A stretch of 64,000 nt of DNA from Plasmodium coatneyi (Eukaryota > Apicomplexa > Aconoidasida > Haemosporida > Plasmodiidae), in NCBI RefSeq assembly GCF_001680005.1, contig NC_033567.1, positions 1,674,001-1,738,000 of the forward strand, read 5' to 3'. The notes beneath the pieces were generated by a model, which saw nothing but the letters and a program-made list of their open reading frames with translations, was not told where the DNA came from and did no database searches. Position 1 is the stretch's first letter, and every line of letters starts with the position of its first letter. The position numbers and the translations under genes were made by a program. Shown in pieces: positions 47,575-59,300 of the stretch.

Positions 47575-48659
47575 GTGGTAATTATAATTATTGTAATATT
47601 TTACCTTATATAAAAAGAATGCGGCAAGTGCTGGTAGTCCGACTAGTGTGCCAAGTGTGGTAGAGACTATAGGAACGGTAACATGGTTCCATGCGGTGGG
47701 CGTATAACCAGCTATTCCAGATGCAGTATGTGTTGCAGGTTCCTCCACTTGTGATTTAGACGGTACTTCTATACATGTTAGTATTTGTATTTTGTCTTCC
47801 TTACAGTAATCTTCATTTCCCCCTTTCCCTGCACTGACCTGGTTACAATACCGACCACCCTTACGTTCTCCCTCTCCTTCTGTGCAATCTGCTGTTATAG
47901 CAGAACATGCGTCCTTAATGGCCTGCAGGTGCTTGAAATATTCCACAGTACAGGACTTCCTACCATCATTCTCTAACTGTGATTCTAAGGATGAATAGTC
48001 CTGTTTGTAGTCGAAATGTGTTTTCATATGAGGGAAAATAATATTCGACACTAATATTGTCGTATATAATTTTACATGCCTCCTTACCTCCAACAGTAGT
48101 AACGTCGTTCAATTTCGCATAAATTGCTTTCATAATGTCTAAAGGTGATTGAATTTTCAATGTGTTTTTTAATAGATCCCATAACCAAAAATAAAAATAT
48201 TGACAATATAAACCATAGGAATTGTTGCTTTCCATGGTGGATGCGTAACAATAGGCTTTTACAAACTTCTGAGCATAATCTTCAGCATCCCCACTGTTTT
48301 CCAATATACTCTTTATTTTAGTCTTTACATCTCCCGACGAAGTACAGAATCCATCATTAAAACTCCATCCAACGTTCAATTGAGCATATGCTTTCTTTGA
48401 GGGTAATTGGGCTAAATCATCCGCCTACAAAAATGGAATTCAGCAGGAGCAAGTGGAACCATGTACATTGTGTAGAAATGGAATGTTGTTAATGTGTATT
48501 TTCATACGTCCTCATTACTATTATATTATAGATATATATATAGTATTCCATGATGCCCACATATATTATTGGAATTATTCAATTATTCCTTTGAATGAAG
48601 GTAGGGGTGTTTTTTTTTTTTACCGTTAGTTCTGCTGCTTTTGACGGTTCTGGTGTCAT
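47125..48659 (-). pseudogene. KIR pseudogene, frameshift and early stop
   Basis: First exon 48624-48659 encodes MTPEPSKAAELT; exon 2 is 47605-48424; exon 3 starts at 47424. Exon 2 opens ADDLAQLPSKKAY, with AYCYAST and FYFWLWDL motifs and a helix closing AAFFLYK. It is 820 bases long, one off a multiple of three. The frame changes between the ACKIIYDN motif and FPHMKTHFDY, near 48030-48060. In exon 3 (YNLLPSWL start) a TAA at 47152-47154 interrupts the tail; read past it, the frame gives TNIAYQRT and the expected stop at 47125. Two independent lesions make loss of function likely; single-base sequence errors are the alternative. Confidence 0.85.
47484..47575. repeat. TATA microsatellites in KIR intron
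   Basis: Two TA-rich blocks separated by TTTATATATG sequence, inside intron 2 of the pseudogene. Confidence 0.9.
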
Positions 48660-49886
48660 TGTTCATATGCATGTATGTGTACATTGCTTCTTTGTGGTGT
48701 ATATATAGGTATAATGTGAATTTTTATATAAGTAATAAATTTATGTTAGGAACATGGTGTTTATATATATTCATACGGAATGTTCATGCGTGTACACTGC
48801 TTATTATTGGATTTAGTACATTATTCTGTACATTGTGCATAATTATTCCAACTTCCGTCGTCGTATTATTATTATTATTACTATTTTATACCGTGCACTT
48901 TTATTGTAGCGTATAATTGAAAAAAAAAATGTAATTCTTCTGTCCCCCACCCTACCCCTCGCCGCCTTAAAAACATAAAATTTTGAGCACGGAGATATAT
49001 TATTTATATTACTTTACCATTTTTTTAAAAGTTTCATTCATTAAGAATTATGTAATATATGTACATATATTACATGCTTCATACATGTGCAGAGCATATT
49101 GCACCATGCCTCTCTTCTTCGAATATGTGTACATATTTATTCACATATTTAATTAAAAGACGGTGTGCGTGCACATTTATAGGAATGAAATGAATAAGGA
49201 ATGCTACGAAAAGTACCTATGCGAAGGAATTGTGCGTTCATTTATATGTAGGAAGGGAGAAATTCATGTAGCTAGGTAGCAGTAGTATTATTACCTACAT
49301 TGTAGCACACCCCATCCCCATTCTGTTTTATGATCACTCAGTAATAGTAATTTGCTCGCTTTTTCCACTTTTTAAAACCTTTTTCCTTTTTCTTCTTTTG
49401 TTTATTTTTCTTCATTTGATGAATACAACGTAGCTTATCCATATAATATGTATATAGAAGGTATATATATATATATGTACGTTGTGTACTATTTTGAGCT
49501 ATATGTACCCCTTCTTCCTTTTTTATTCGTATTATATTTTCATATACTAAGGCACTCTTTTTTCCTTTTTTTTTTTTTTTTTTTTTTTTTTTCATTCTAC
49601 TATTTTCTCATTTTTTTATTTTGGACACCTTACAAAAGTGTATTCAAGTTTTTTTTGTGTAGAGTCAATATAAGTTGCACAAAGAAACAAAAGCAAAAAA
49701 AAAAAAAAAAAAAGGAAAAGAGGAAAAAAAAAAAAGGAACAAAGGAATGAAAAAGCCAATTCACTCTTTTTACACTATATGAGCTTTAAGCGGTTATTTA
49801 TATCACGCCCCCCCTTCAGGAGGGCGTGAGGGAACATTCCCTTTCCAATGTAACACACAACGGTGCATTACATTTAATGGTAGACA
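48660..49886. other. Intergenic, no gene
   Basis: AT-rich spacer with a long poly-T (49567-49591) and poly-A (49696-49712). A small GC-rich hairpin sits at about 49801-49830 (TCACGCCC ... GGGCGTGA), about 60 bases 3' of the following minus-strand KIR. Confidence 0.6.
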
Positions 49887-51683
49887 TCACATACGTTGAT
49901 AACGAATATTCCTATGTTGCCCGGTCCTTCTATTATTTCTTGCTCTTCTGGGTGGTGGTCGCTGTGGCGATCTACCACCATTATAGATGGTAGATGCTCC
50001 ATCTGTAGAATCGTCACCTATCGTCGAACCAAGTGTGGAACCAATTGTTGACAACTCGGTGGAAGCTGTTTCTGTTGTTAGAGTGTCGTCGTTGTCGTTA
50101 AAGTGGTGACGTCCATTTGACCTTCTTTTCCTTTTTGGGGAGGTACCACGTATCGTGCGAAATAAAGGGGTATACTGTAAAGAAAGGAAAAAAAGAAAGG
50201 AAGGAAGGTTGGAAACGCATGTAACACACATATACAGCACAGCATATCCCCCTCCTCTTTCTTTCCTTTCGTCTGTGTTTATTTTACATATAAGAAATGA
50301 ATATTCAAAAGTAGGAACATATATTTGTACTTCTATTGCACTTATACGTCGAATTGTACATTTGTACTTCTATTGTATTTATACGTCAAATTGTACATTT
50401 GTGTACTTTTTTTTTAAATGTGTGTACATTTTGTACTATTCGAACTGTTCATTTGTATTTTATATAATAAAGAAGAAGAAATACTGCTATATATATGTTT
50501 TTATTCATATTTATTTCAATTGGTAATTTTACTTCTATTGCACTTATACGTCAAATTGTACATTTGTACTATTCGAATTGTTATTTTGTACTTACCTTAT
50601 ATAATAAGAAGGATATGGTCGCAACTGCAGCTGTGGCCAGGGTACCAGATATGGTTACCGCGGTAGGGGTGGAGGTTCTACCTACAGAGGATGAATGAAC
50701 TTCTGTGGATACAGGACCGTGTTCTGTTTCAGTGATGGATTGTAATTCAGGACTTTCTGCAGACAACTGTGTTAAGCAATTAACCAGATTTGTTCCGTCC
50801 TCGTTCTCTGCGTCCGACTCAAGAACTATTCCGTCTATTCCCTCACAATTCAAGTTTGACGGTTTTGGAATTTTACCACTATCACCCCTATCACCATTAC
50901 CATTACCTTTGAACTGAGTCCAGAATTTTTTAAAGTATTCATCTGAACTAACTTTCCAACCTGCTTCTATTTGTCCATAAGCACTTATAGCTTGCTCCAA
51001 GTATGTTGCATAATCCTCGCAGCAGGAGGAGCCGCTAGACTTAGATTCCTTTAGGTCCTGTATTATTGTTTTATAATCATGGAGGTAATCAAATACTTTT
51101 TTCCTTTGAGGGAAAATGGTTTTACTTACATTATTGTGCATAGCCTCATACTTGCATTGACCGCCTAAATCCTTTAATTTACCATAAATTTCCTTCATAG
51201 AATCCTTGAATGAAGAAGTTGATCTCCAATTATTACATAATATGTCCCCAAGCCAAAAATAGAAGAAATCACATATCTTTTCGCATGATTCCTTCTTCTT
51301 TGTGTCCAGCTTAGATAGCAAACACAGGGCTGGCGCAATTTGCTTTGCATATTTACCAGGATCCCAGTCATTCTTTAATTTACCTTTCAAAATTTCCTCT
51401 ATTTCTTCTTCCTTAGAAGTGATTTCCGAACATCGCTCTTCGCCATGCCTGGCATTGTTCCCAAAAGCTTTATACACTTTTCTGGAAGGTAAATCTTCCA
51501 CCTTACACTGCAGATCCTGCTGAAATGGGTGGAATTGTTGTGTGGAATATGTATAAATGTGTATTATTTATTTTTTTTTGTATTTATTACATTATGCACA
51601 TAGAGCAAAATTATATGTGTATACATCTATATTATGGAAATAAATAAATGAAAAGTGGGTGGGGTGGTTATTACTTTTGTCAT
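49887..51683 (-). CDS. KIR: KIR variant antigen, CLLSK subfamily
   Basis: Exons 51675-51683 (MTK), 50596-51519 and 49887-50174, phase 0, about 406 residues. Exon 2 opens QDLQCKVEDLPSRKVY, with ALCLLSK, CDFFYFWLGD and VFDYLHDYKTI motifs, a single NCLTQL motif before the helix, and a helix (about 290-309) closing TISFLLYK. The tail begins YTPLFRTIRG, has a KRKRRS patch, Ser/Thr repeats and an Arg/Pro-rich end finishing NIRYQRM. The intron before the tail (about 420 bases) contains a three-times repeated block with TATACGTCGAATTGTACATT. Grouped with the genes at 33381 and 53300. Intact. Confidence 0.88.
50320..50595. repeat. Degenerate repeat in KIR intron
   Basis: Units reading roughly TTGTACTTCTATTGCACTTATACGTC then AAATTGTACATT occur three times, with shorter GTACTATTCGAA-TGT pieces between. 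Confidence 0.8.
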
Positions 51684-53299
51684 TGTTCGGGTCGTTGTTT
51701 ATGTGGTGCATGCGAGCGTATATTTTTCTTCTGTTTAACATGTGTAATGAGTTAACTTTCCCCCCTTTTTGGCATTGCTTATGCACATATTCTTCTGTTG
51801 TATATATGTAATATGAATTTTATATGTTATAAAATGTGTGTTGTGCTGCTCTTCCTATGTATTTATACATTCCGAATAGGAATATTAATGTAATATTGGA
51901 AAGTACTCTATTATGCGGAATTTTATATTATTATTATTATTATATTATTTTTTTAACCTTTACCTTCCCCCTTACAATTGTTATACAAAAAAAAAAAGAG
52001 AAAGGGGCGGGGGAGCGGAAATTTTTAACGTACACTATTAATGAACATTTCAGCATGCACTACTATTAATTTAAAGTTCTATTGTGATTGGAATAGGTTA
52101 TTGAAAAAAATATTTGTTAATGTGAACAGTATACAGTTTATACGTACAAGGTGTTCCTTTCCTTTGTCCCTTCTGCTCCTCTCACATGTGTACATTGTAT
52201 TCATATTTTTATGAATGAATACATCATGAATAGGTACCGTGTGAACTTATCAAAAGTAATTATACAAAGGTGTGCAAGGGGCGGGGGAAGATTATATACA
52301 CGGTACTAATATTCCTTAACGTACTTCACTCCACCCTTTTTTTTTTTCGCTTCTTATGACTTAATAATAGTACTTCCATATTTTTCACATCCCATGTCCC
52401 ACATCATCCCACTCCCCTTCCACGTGCTCATCGTGTTAGTAAATATGTATGATCATAAATAATACATAGAGAATGAGTGTACAGTTCAAGCCGCTCCTTG
52501 TATGTATACTTCCTTCCTTCTTTTTTAACAATGTGTGAACTACTCAATTAAAATATAAGAAATATATAACGTGGGAAGGAGTAAATAGAGTAGCATTCAT
52601 AATATGATCGGGCAATATATACCATGTTATAACTGTACTATTTAAAAATTATTCTCACTTTTATTACACAATAATTATAATACCGTGCAGAATATGATAT
52701 ATGTGGAAGCACACAATTCTTATATATGTGATATGAACTTTACTACATAGTCCGTGCCCAGTAATGACGCACCCAGTGGTAGTCCACATATACAATGCGT
52801 TACCCCGCTCCTCCTTCCAATTATGAATTATAGGCTAATATATTATAAAAGTGCAACAACCCTCCCCTTTAGGCTTTAAGGCAAATTATGCGTGTAGTAC
52901 CATTATTGTTGTCCCTTCTATCTATACGTTTTAGTAAGCGCCCCTTCTGAATACTGCATACACTTGTATACCGCAAAAAAAAAATATGCATAACACATTT
53001 ATGAACAGCTATCCATACATTTAAGAATAGAATAGTGGTCAAAAATTAATGTTCCTATTGCTTTATGATTGAACTCGACCTCCATATGAACTATTGAACA
53101 CCGTACCAGCCTACACTGCTGTACCGGAAGGAGCACTCCTATGCACCTGGAACAGCCTGATTAGAAGTTGTTGGAGTTTTTGTTGTTTGTTGCGTTTGTT
53201 GTTGTTGTTGTGTTTGTTGTTGTTGTTGTGTTTGTTGTTGTTGTTATGTTTGTTGTTGTTGTTTGTTTTGTGTGTTGTGTTGTTACATACAATGCAACG
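51684..53299. other. Intergenic, no gene
   Basis: AT-rich spacer. A TTGTTGTTGTG microsatellite lies at about 53165-53285, immediately 3' of the next minus-strand KIR. No coding motifs. Confidence 0.6.
53165..53285. repeat. (TTG)n / TGTTTG repeat
   Basis: TTTGTTGTTGTTGTTGTG units, about six, with open but compositional frames. Confidence 0.9.
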
Positions 53300-54761
53300 T
53301 CACACACTTTGATAACGTATATTTTTCTGTCCGTTCCTATTATTTGTTCTTCTTGTGGATGATGGAGCAGAATATTCTGTCATGGAATCGGTTATGGAAT
53401 TTGTTGTTGTGGAATAATCTGTGGTGTATTCAGTAGATTCGTCTGTTAGTGTGTCATAGTGATGATGTTCAGTGGATCTTCTCTTTCTTGTGTTTGTTCT
53501 TCCACCACTGTTGTTGTTGTTTCCAAAGTGGTTGTGGAGCCAGGAAGGTAAAAGATTATACTGAAAAAAAAGGAGGAAAGGGAAGGAATGTGGGAATGGT
53601 CATATATACATACACTATATATACATGTATATATATACATCCATATATATATACATAGTGGTAATTATGTAATGTTACCTTATATAAAAAAAGAGCACCT
53701 AACGCAGGTATTCCAATTAGTGTACCTATTATGGAGGAGACAATTGGGGCAACACCACTTCCACCACCATCACCCTCCTGTGATGATGGTGATAGGTGGG
53801 ATAACGCTTCTTTCCGCATTGTAGCAACTTTGGAAGACAACACTTCCAAACAGGAAAGGAGATTTGCATCATCTTCTCCATTTGACGGAAGCTCCGCCCC
53901 TCCCGCAGCTTTAGACACTAGATCCCCCGGTTTTGGGATAGGGTTGCTCTCATTTTTGAACTTCTTCTTCCAGAATTCTGTACAGAAGTAATCATCACCC
54001 CCATCATCGGGACAGCTTGCTTCTACTTGATTATAAGCGTCGTCAGCCCCACCAACACCACCAACTCCCTTATCGCCTTTTAGGTAGGTGTCATATGCTC
54101 CATTACAAGAATTACTGCCACTCTCCCGTAGGTTCTTCCATATGGTTCGGTAATCGTAGTAATAATCGAATATGGCTTTTCGACGAGGTTCAAATTCCTT
54201 GTCCATATTTATGTGTACACTGTTGTTTGTACACAGCTCGTTGAACCTTTCCAATTTAGCGTATATTTTCTGCATAATGTCCTGAAGTGAAGTACCGAAG
54301 CTCAAATTGTTATTTAATTTATCCCCTAACCAATAATAAAAGAAATCACACAGCACCCCCACCTTACACGGTGGGGGTGGGGGTGGTGATGGTTCCTCCT
54401 CTGTTTTCACTTTAGATAAAAGACACCAAGCTCCTGTAATTTTTTCAGCATATTTTCTTACTTCATGTTTGATGTTATGCCCTAATTTATCTTCCAAGAT
54501 GTTCCTTATTTCTGTTACCTTAGAGGCACTATCCTTACATTCATTTCCATCATTCTTGAAATGGTTATATATTTTTTGTGAAGGTAAATCTTCCAACTTG
54601 CAATGCTGGCCTTGATCCTGATCCTACAAGTAGGAAATCAGTGAAATGTATATGTATTTCCATGTTCCTATTATATTATGTGCACATAGAGAATATTAAA
54701 TACATGAGCTACTGTGTGCACTTTAAACAAAGAGTTAAAGGGGTATTACTTGTACCACCAT
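53300..54761 (-). CDS. KIR: KIR variant antigen, CLLSK subfamily
   Basis: Exons 54750-54761 (MVVQ), 53679-54623 and 53300-53560, phase 0, about 405 residues. Exon 2 opens DQDQGQHCKLEDLPSQKIY and has AWCLLSK, a Pro run (SPPPPPPCK), CDFFYYWLGDK and IFDYYYDYRTIW motifs. A Gly-rich DGGGSG stretch precedes the helix (about 297-317), which closes GALFLYK. The tail begins YNLLPSWLHNHFG, runs through an Asn-rich patch and RKRRS, and ends NIRYQSV. Close relative of the genes at 33381 and 49887. Intact. Confidence 0.88.
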
Positions 54762-55226
54762 GGTTCATAAACATTATTTAGTATATGTTATATAAAATGT
54801 GTGTTTCTGCTCCTATATATATTTATACATTTGTAATATATATATGTGTGGGAACATTTTTCCTTTGTTCCCTATAATGATTCTAGAAAAAGGAAGCACA
54901 TATTAAGCTTTTACTTTCTTCTTCCTTCCCTTTTTTTTGCGCATTGTGCATTCCCTTCAATTTTTTTCTAACTGAGATAACACATTATACGTATATGTAT
55001 CAAAGTCATTACATAAGTGCAAATATAATTAAAGATGAACATGTGGAAGAATGTCCTGAAATGATAGAATGACGAGGGGAGGAACGAATAAACTTTTTAT
55101 ATACAGTTCCTTCCTTCATTCATTTATTCCATTATTCTTGCATTATGTACAACCTCCCAGGAAGTATTATAATTATTTATTATTATGCACATGTGCACTT
55201 CGGTTATTTAATATACATATATTTAA

Positions 55227-55262
<36 letters not shown>

Positions 55263-55926
55263 GTATGTATATATATATGTTGGTATATATGTATATATAT
55301 TAATTATATACATATATGAAGAAGATAGAGAAAGAAAAGTGTACTGTATGTGCGCACACAGCACTATAATAGTAATCATTCCTTTTATCATAAATCCCTT
55401 CCTTCTTATTTATTTATACTCGCTCAGTATATGAACATTTTTCTATTTCTTCGCTTTTTTTTTTTTTTCGTTCTTTAATAAGCACACCACAAATGGTTCC
55501 TCTTTATATGAAATATATATGTTGTGCCATTTGAGCTACTTTTTCCTGCTTCCTTCCTTCGTTCCTTTTTTCTCCATGAAATTTTATGAAGCTCCGAAAA
55601 TTCAAGTTCTACAGAACGTTTCATTTGTGCTATTTCCTGGGTATATAACATAAATAAAGATGCACATGATCATGTATATATGTATCATGATCGTTATTTA
55701 TATATTTTTACCCATTGTAATGTATAGTGGCAAATTATAATAGAAATAATGTAGCCTAAAATATTGCGCATATATATACTCTTCTCACCCCTTATTGGGG
55801 AGGGTTATGAATAATATAAAGGGGAAGCAGCATGTTATATATGAGTGGAAGGATGGATAAATTAGGATCACATATATGTATAAGTTCGATGGTGGAGTTC
55901 CATTATGGAATATAGGCATAGGTTCC

Positions 55927-56010
55927 ACTAAAATAGCAGTTCCACTAATAACAGTTCCATTAAAATAGCACTTCCACTAATAACAGTTCCACTAAAATAG
56001 CAGGTTTCAC
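55927..56010. repeat. 32-bp tandem repeat
   Basis: Two and a half copies of a unit built from GTTCCACTAAAATAGCA and GTTCCACTAATAACA, with two point differences. Confidence 0.9.
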
Positions 56011-56112
56011 TTATCAAGTTGCACAAATCTTACATGTGTCCTTCCCAATTTAAAAAAAAAAAACCTGCGTTGCATCCCTCCAAGTGCTCACCCAACTGCT
56101 GAAACCATGTGC

Positions 56113-56226
56113 TTCGACATGAGACCCCAATTAGGGGCTCCTATATATATATCCGCTGGAATAAGGAACCCATTTTCCTCCTGCGGATACATATATAGGA
56201 GCCCCCAATTGGGGTCTCATGTCGAA
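56113..56226 (-). repeat. 44-bp near-perfect inverted repeat (hairpin)
   Basis: Arms 56113-56156 and 56183-56226 are complementary at 42 of 44 positions, with a 26-base loop. Both mismatches are A opposite C on the plus strand, so they become G-U pairs in RNA copied from the other strand; a minus-strand transcript could pair across the whole stem. It lies about 300-415 bases 3' of the stop of the minus-strand KIR at 56528. Confidence 0.85.
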
Positions 56227-56527
56227 TTTGTGAATTGTCCGAACAGGAGTGTGTTCGTACTAGATGTATGTATACGCGATCATCACGGTATTCTTTCATA
56301 TATAGAATTTCGTATGGTTGACTACCTCGAAATAGGAACATTTTAAACCAAATGATGATGCACTATGCACACTTATCCTGCTGAAAAAACACACATATAT
56401 ATATATATAGAAGAGTATTTGTACACAGGTAAGTTATGAACAAAAGGGGGGGAAGCGGATGCACATACTAATTATAAATTGGAGCGTGCAAAACATTTAT
56501 ATTTATTTCTTTTCCGCTGTAGAGGCA

Positions 56528-57967
56528 TTATGTAGGGTGATAAGCCACATTCCTTCCTTGTTTCTGTTCAGGGAGATCATTCTTCGTTCTTCCTCTTTGA
56601 GGTGCTCGTGGTCGTCGTCCATCATATATAGTGGAATTGTCTGCCGAATCTGCTGTTGAATATAGTGTGGAAGTATCGTCCGTTGATGTATCAAAGTTAC
56701 GTCTCATGGTGGATTTTCTCTTCTTTCCACTAAGTGCGCTATGTATCCATGAAGGTAAAAGATTATACTGAAAATTGTAAAGGGCACAAAGTGTAAAAAT
56801 ATGTATATATATACATATACATGCATATATATATACCGATATATGTATACACATATATATATATGCTATATATATATGTATACGTACATATATATGTGTA
56901 TAAGTGTGTATATATACACTTGTATATGTAGACATATATACGTATATGTATATATATGTACATGGAGTACATATTTTTTCTAATTATTACTTTATATAAA
57001 AAGAATGAAGCAGCCGCCACTCCCATTCCCAGGACAGAGAAAACGGATGATATGGCAGTGGTAGGGATGGTTCCACTGGAGGAATTTACTTCCTCTGTTT
57101 GTAATTGGACTGATGCATGTGCAGACCCCTCCGATGATTTCTGCCCGCTTTCTATAGTGCATGTTAATTCCGGTGGCCCCAGGGGACTGTGTTTCTTATA
57201 GCTGTTGTTAAAATCCCTACAATGTGGTTTAGTCATATCATTTACACAGTTTCCATTTATACTTTTATATGCTGAAACAATGTTCGTTAGGTGTTGTTGA
57301 TATGCAGCAGTGCAACGTTTATCCAGTTGATTTAGTTGCTTTTCTATTTTCGCATGGTCTTGATAATATTCATATGCTGCTTTCATATGACCAAAGGTAG
57401 TTTGGTCAATGTTATCATATATAATTGTACACTTTTCTTTACTCAGAACTTCATTTAGATTTTCATAGATTGTTTTCATAGTTTCCAAAGGTGATTCAAG
57501 TCTTAATTGGTTAAATAATATATTACCTAACCAGTAGTAGAAGGGAAAACAGTGCGTACTCCCTAAGTTACGCATTCCCCCTGAATTCTGCACAATACAC
57601 CATGCTTTTACTATTTGATCTACATATCCTTTGACTTTTCCGCATTCATCAAGTGCACTTTCCAATGCGGTCCTTGTATATTCCAGCCAAGAGCAGGATG
57701 CGCTGTATGTACTCCCTTCTCCATTGAATTCAGCATATGCTACCTTGGAGGGTAATTGCATTAAATTCATATCCTATAAATATAATTGGGGAGAGGGATA
57801 GGGTGATGCACATACATATACATATGTACATATATATAAATGTTCCTATATATGTATACGTTTGCATACACATTCTACATATATATATATTCCACACATA
57901 TATTGCCTTCTTTTCAGTATGAGTATGAATGTTTAATGCAGTTCTTTTTTATATTTCTTACTGTCAT
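56528..57967 (-). CDS. KIR: KIR variant antigen, three exons
   Basis: Exons 57962-57967 (just M-T before a GTAAGA donor), 56991-57773 and 56528-56767, phase 0, about 342 residues. Exon 2 opens DMNLMQLPSKVAY, with AWCIVQN, PFYYWLGN and YEYYQDH motifs, a well-kept Cys-rich domain and a helix (about 242-261) closing ASFFLYK. Exon 3 begins YNLLPSWI, has a KKRKS patch, Ser/Thr-rich middle and the end NVAYHPT. The two-codon first exon is inferred from the conserved AACA-ATG-ACA context; if wrong, the start exon is unknown. Intact. The tail is close to that of the gene at 43478. Confidence 0.85.
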
Positions 57968-59300
57968 TGTTCTTCATATGTGTTCTTCTGTTTATGTGTT
58001 CACATGTGGAACTACTTCTACAAAAAAAAAAAAAAATTATACTAAGAATGTATGTTGTCCTTTATATATGTATTCATACAGAATACATATATGAGCATAC
58101 GTGGAAATGTGTGCAAATGTAGAGGAATTTACGCTCCCTTATTCTGCAGAATGATTATGAACAGGCATGAGCATGTCAAATATTTTTACTTATTTATTTT
58201 TCCTATTTCTTCTAATCCAATAGCACAATGCACAGAATGTTTCAATTTTTTCAAAGTAATTATAATACCATATTATATATATGTATACATGTCGACATCA
58301 TTACATATGTATGTATGTCGAACTTATTATATATGTGTACATATACTTCAGGAAGAATAGTATATGAAGAAATATGTTAAAATGCTAAAATGAAGGAATG
58401 AAGAAGAAGAAAAATCAAAATTCTTTTTCATTCTGCATATACACTCTTCCTATACATTCCGCACCCATGCATTATATTATTGGCATTGTAATTATGCTTG
58501 TTTAAAATATTATATTTAGATTTTTTTTACCTTCCTTATAATTATTGCATGATAAATAGGAGGTGCATGAACATTTTTTCCTCCCTCTTCTTTTTCCCCT
58601 TTTTGGACAAAAAAAATATAATTAATTTTTTTATGTGAAGTTCCACATAAATATACATATATATATGTATATATATATATATTCCATGGTAACATGATTA
58701 TTTACGTGTGGCATTATATTATTAATATTTTTTTACACGTTGCAATTATAATATATATAATGAGGAAATATAATTATTTCCTTTAACAAAAATTCCAGTG
58801 TGTTCTATTTATTTTATGTTTTATTGTTACTGGAAGGTGTTCTCAAAAATTATTGGACTATGCAATATAATTTGTTCACATAGTATTATTTCCTTCTGTT
58901 TGAAGGGTGTATATTCATCAAGATATGTAGTATTAAAGAAAGCACATTTATGGAATATTATTAAAGAGGGGAAGGAAGGATATAATATGTATAAAAAAAT
59001 TGTATTCATTATATATATGGGAAGAAAAAAGTATATATGTACGCACACCTTTTACTATAATAGTAATAGTTTTATTAGAACAACATTCTTCCTTTCTTTT
59101 CCTTTCTTTTCTTTAAAAATGTAATTTTCTTTTCTTCTCTAAAGAACATGAAGAATGTTTGGTAAAATATTAGATTTTTCATTTTTCCTTCCTTTCTTTT
59201 TAAAAGAAAAAGAAAAAAAAAAAAAAAAAAACAAGAAAAACGAAAAATGAAAAAAAAAAGTAGGAAGAAAAGAAAGGAAAAGGAAGGGGAAGGGAACATT
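57968..59300. other. Intergenic, no gene
   Basis: AT-rich spacer with AT runs and purine/pyrimidine tracts near 59085-59285. No motif-bearing open frame. Confidence 0.6.

Larger units (their letters stand above)
54762..56527. other. Spacer with hairpin and 32-bp repeat
   Basis: No supported gene. Features: an (AT)n run at about 55225-55257, a 32-base tandem repeat at about 55927-56010, and a strong inverted repeat at 56113-56226. The open frames over the inverted repeat on both strands have no motif. Confidence 0.65.

Noticed and set aside
56107..56346. Plus and minus open frames across the inverted repeat
   Set aside because: No homology-like motifs; the arms force similar sequence into both frames. 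The hairpin itself is the better supported feature.
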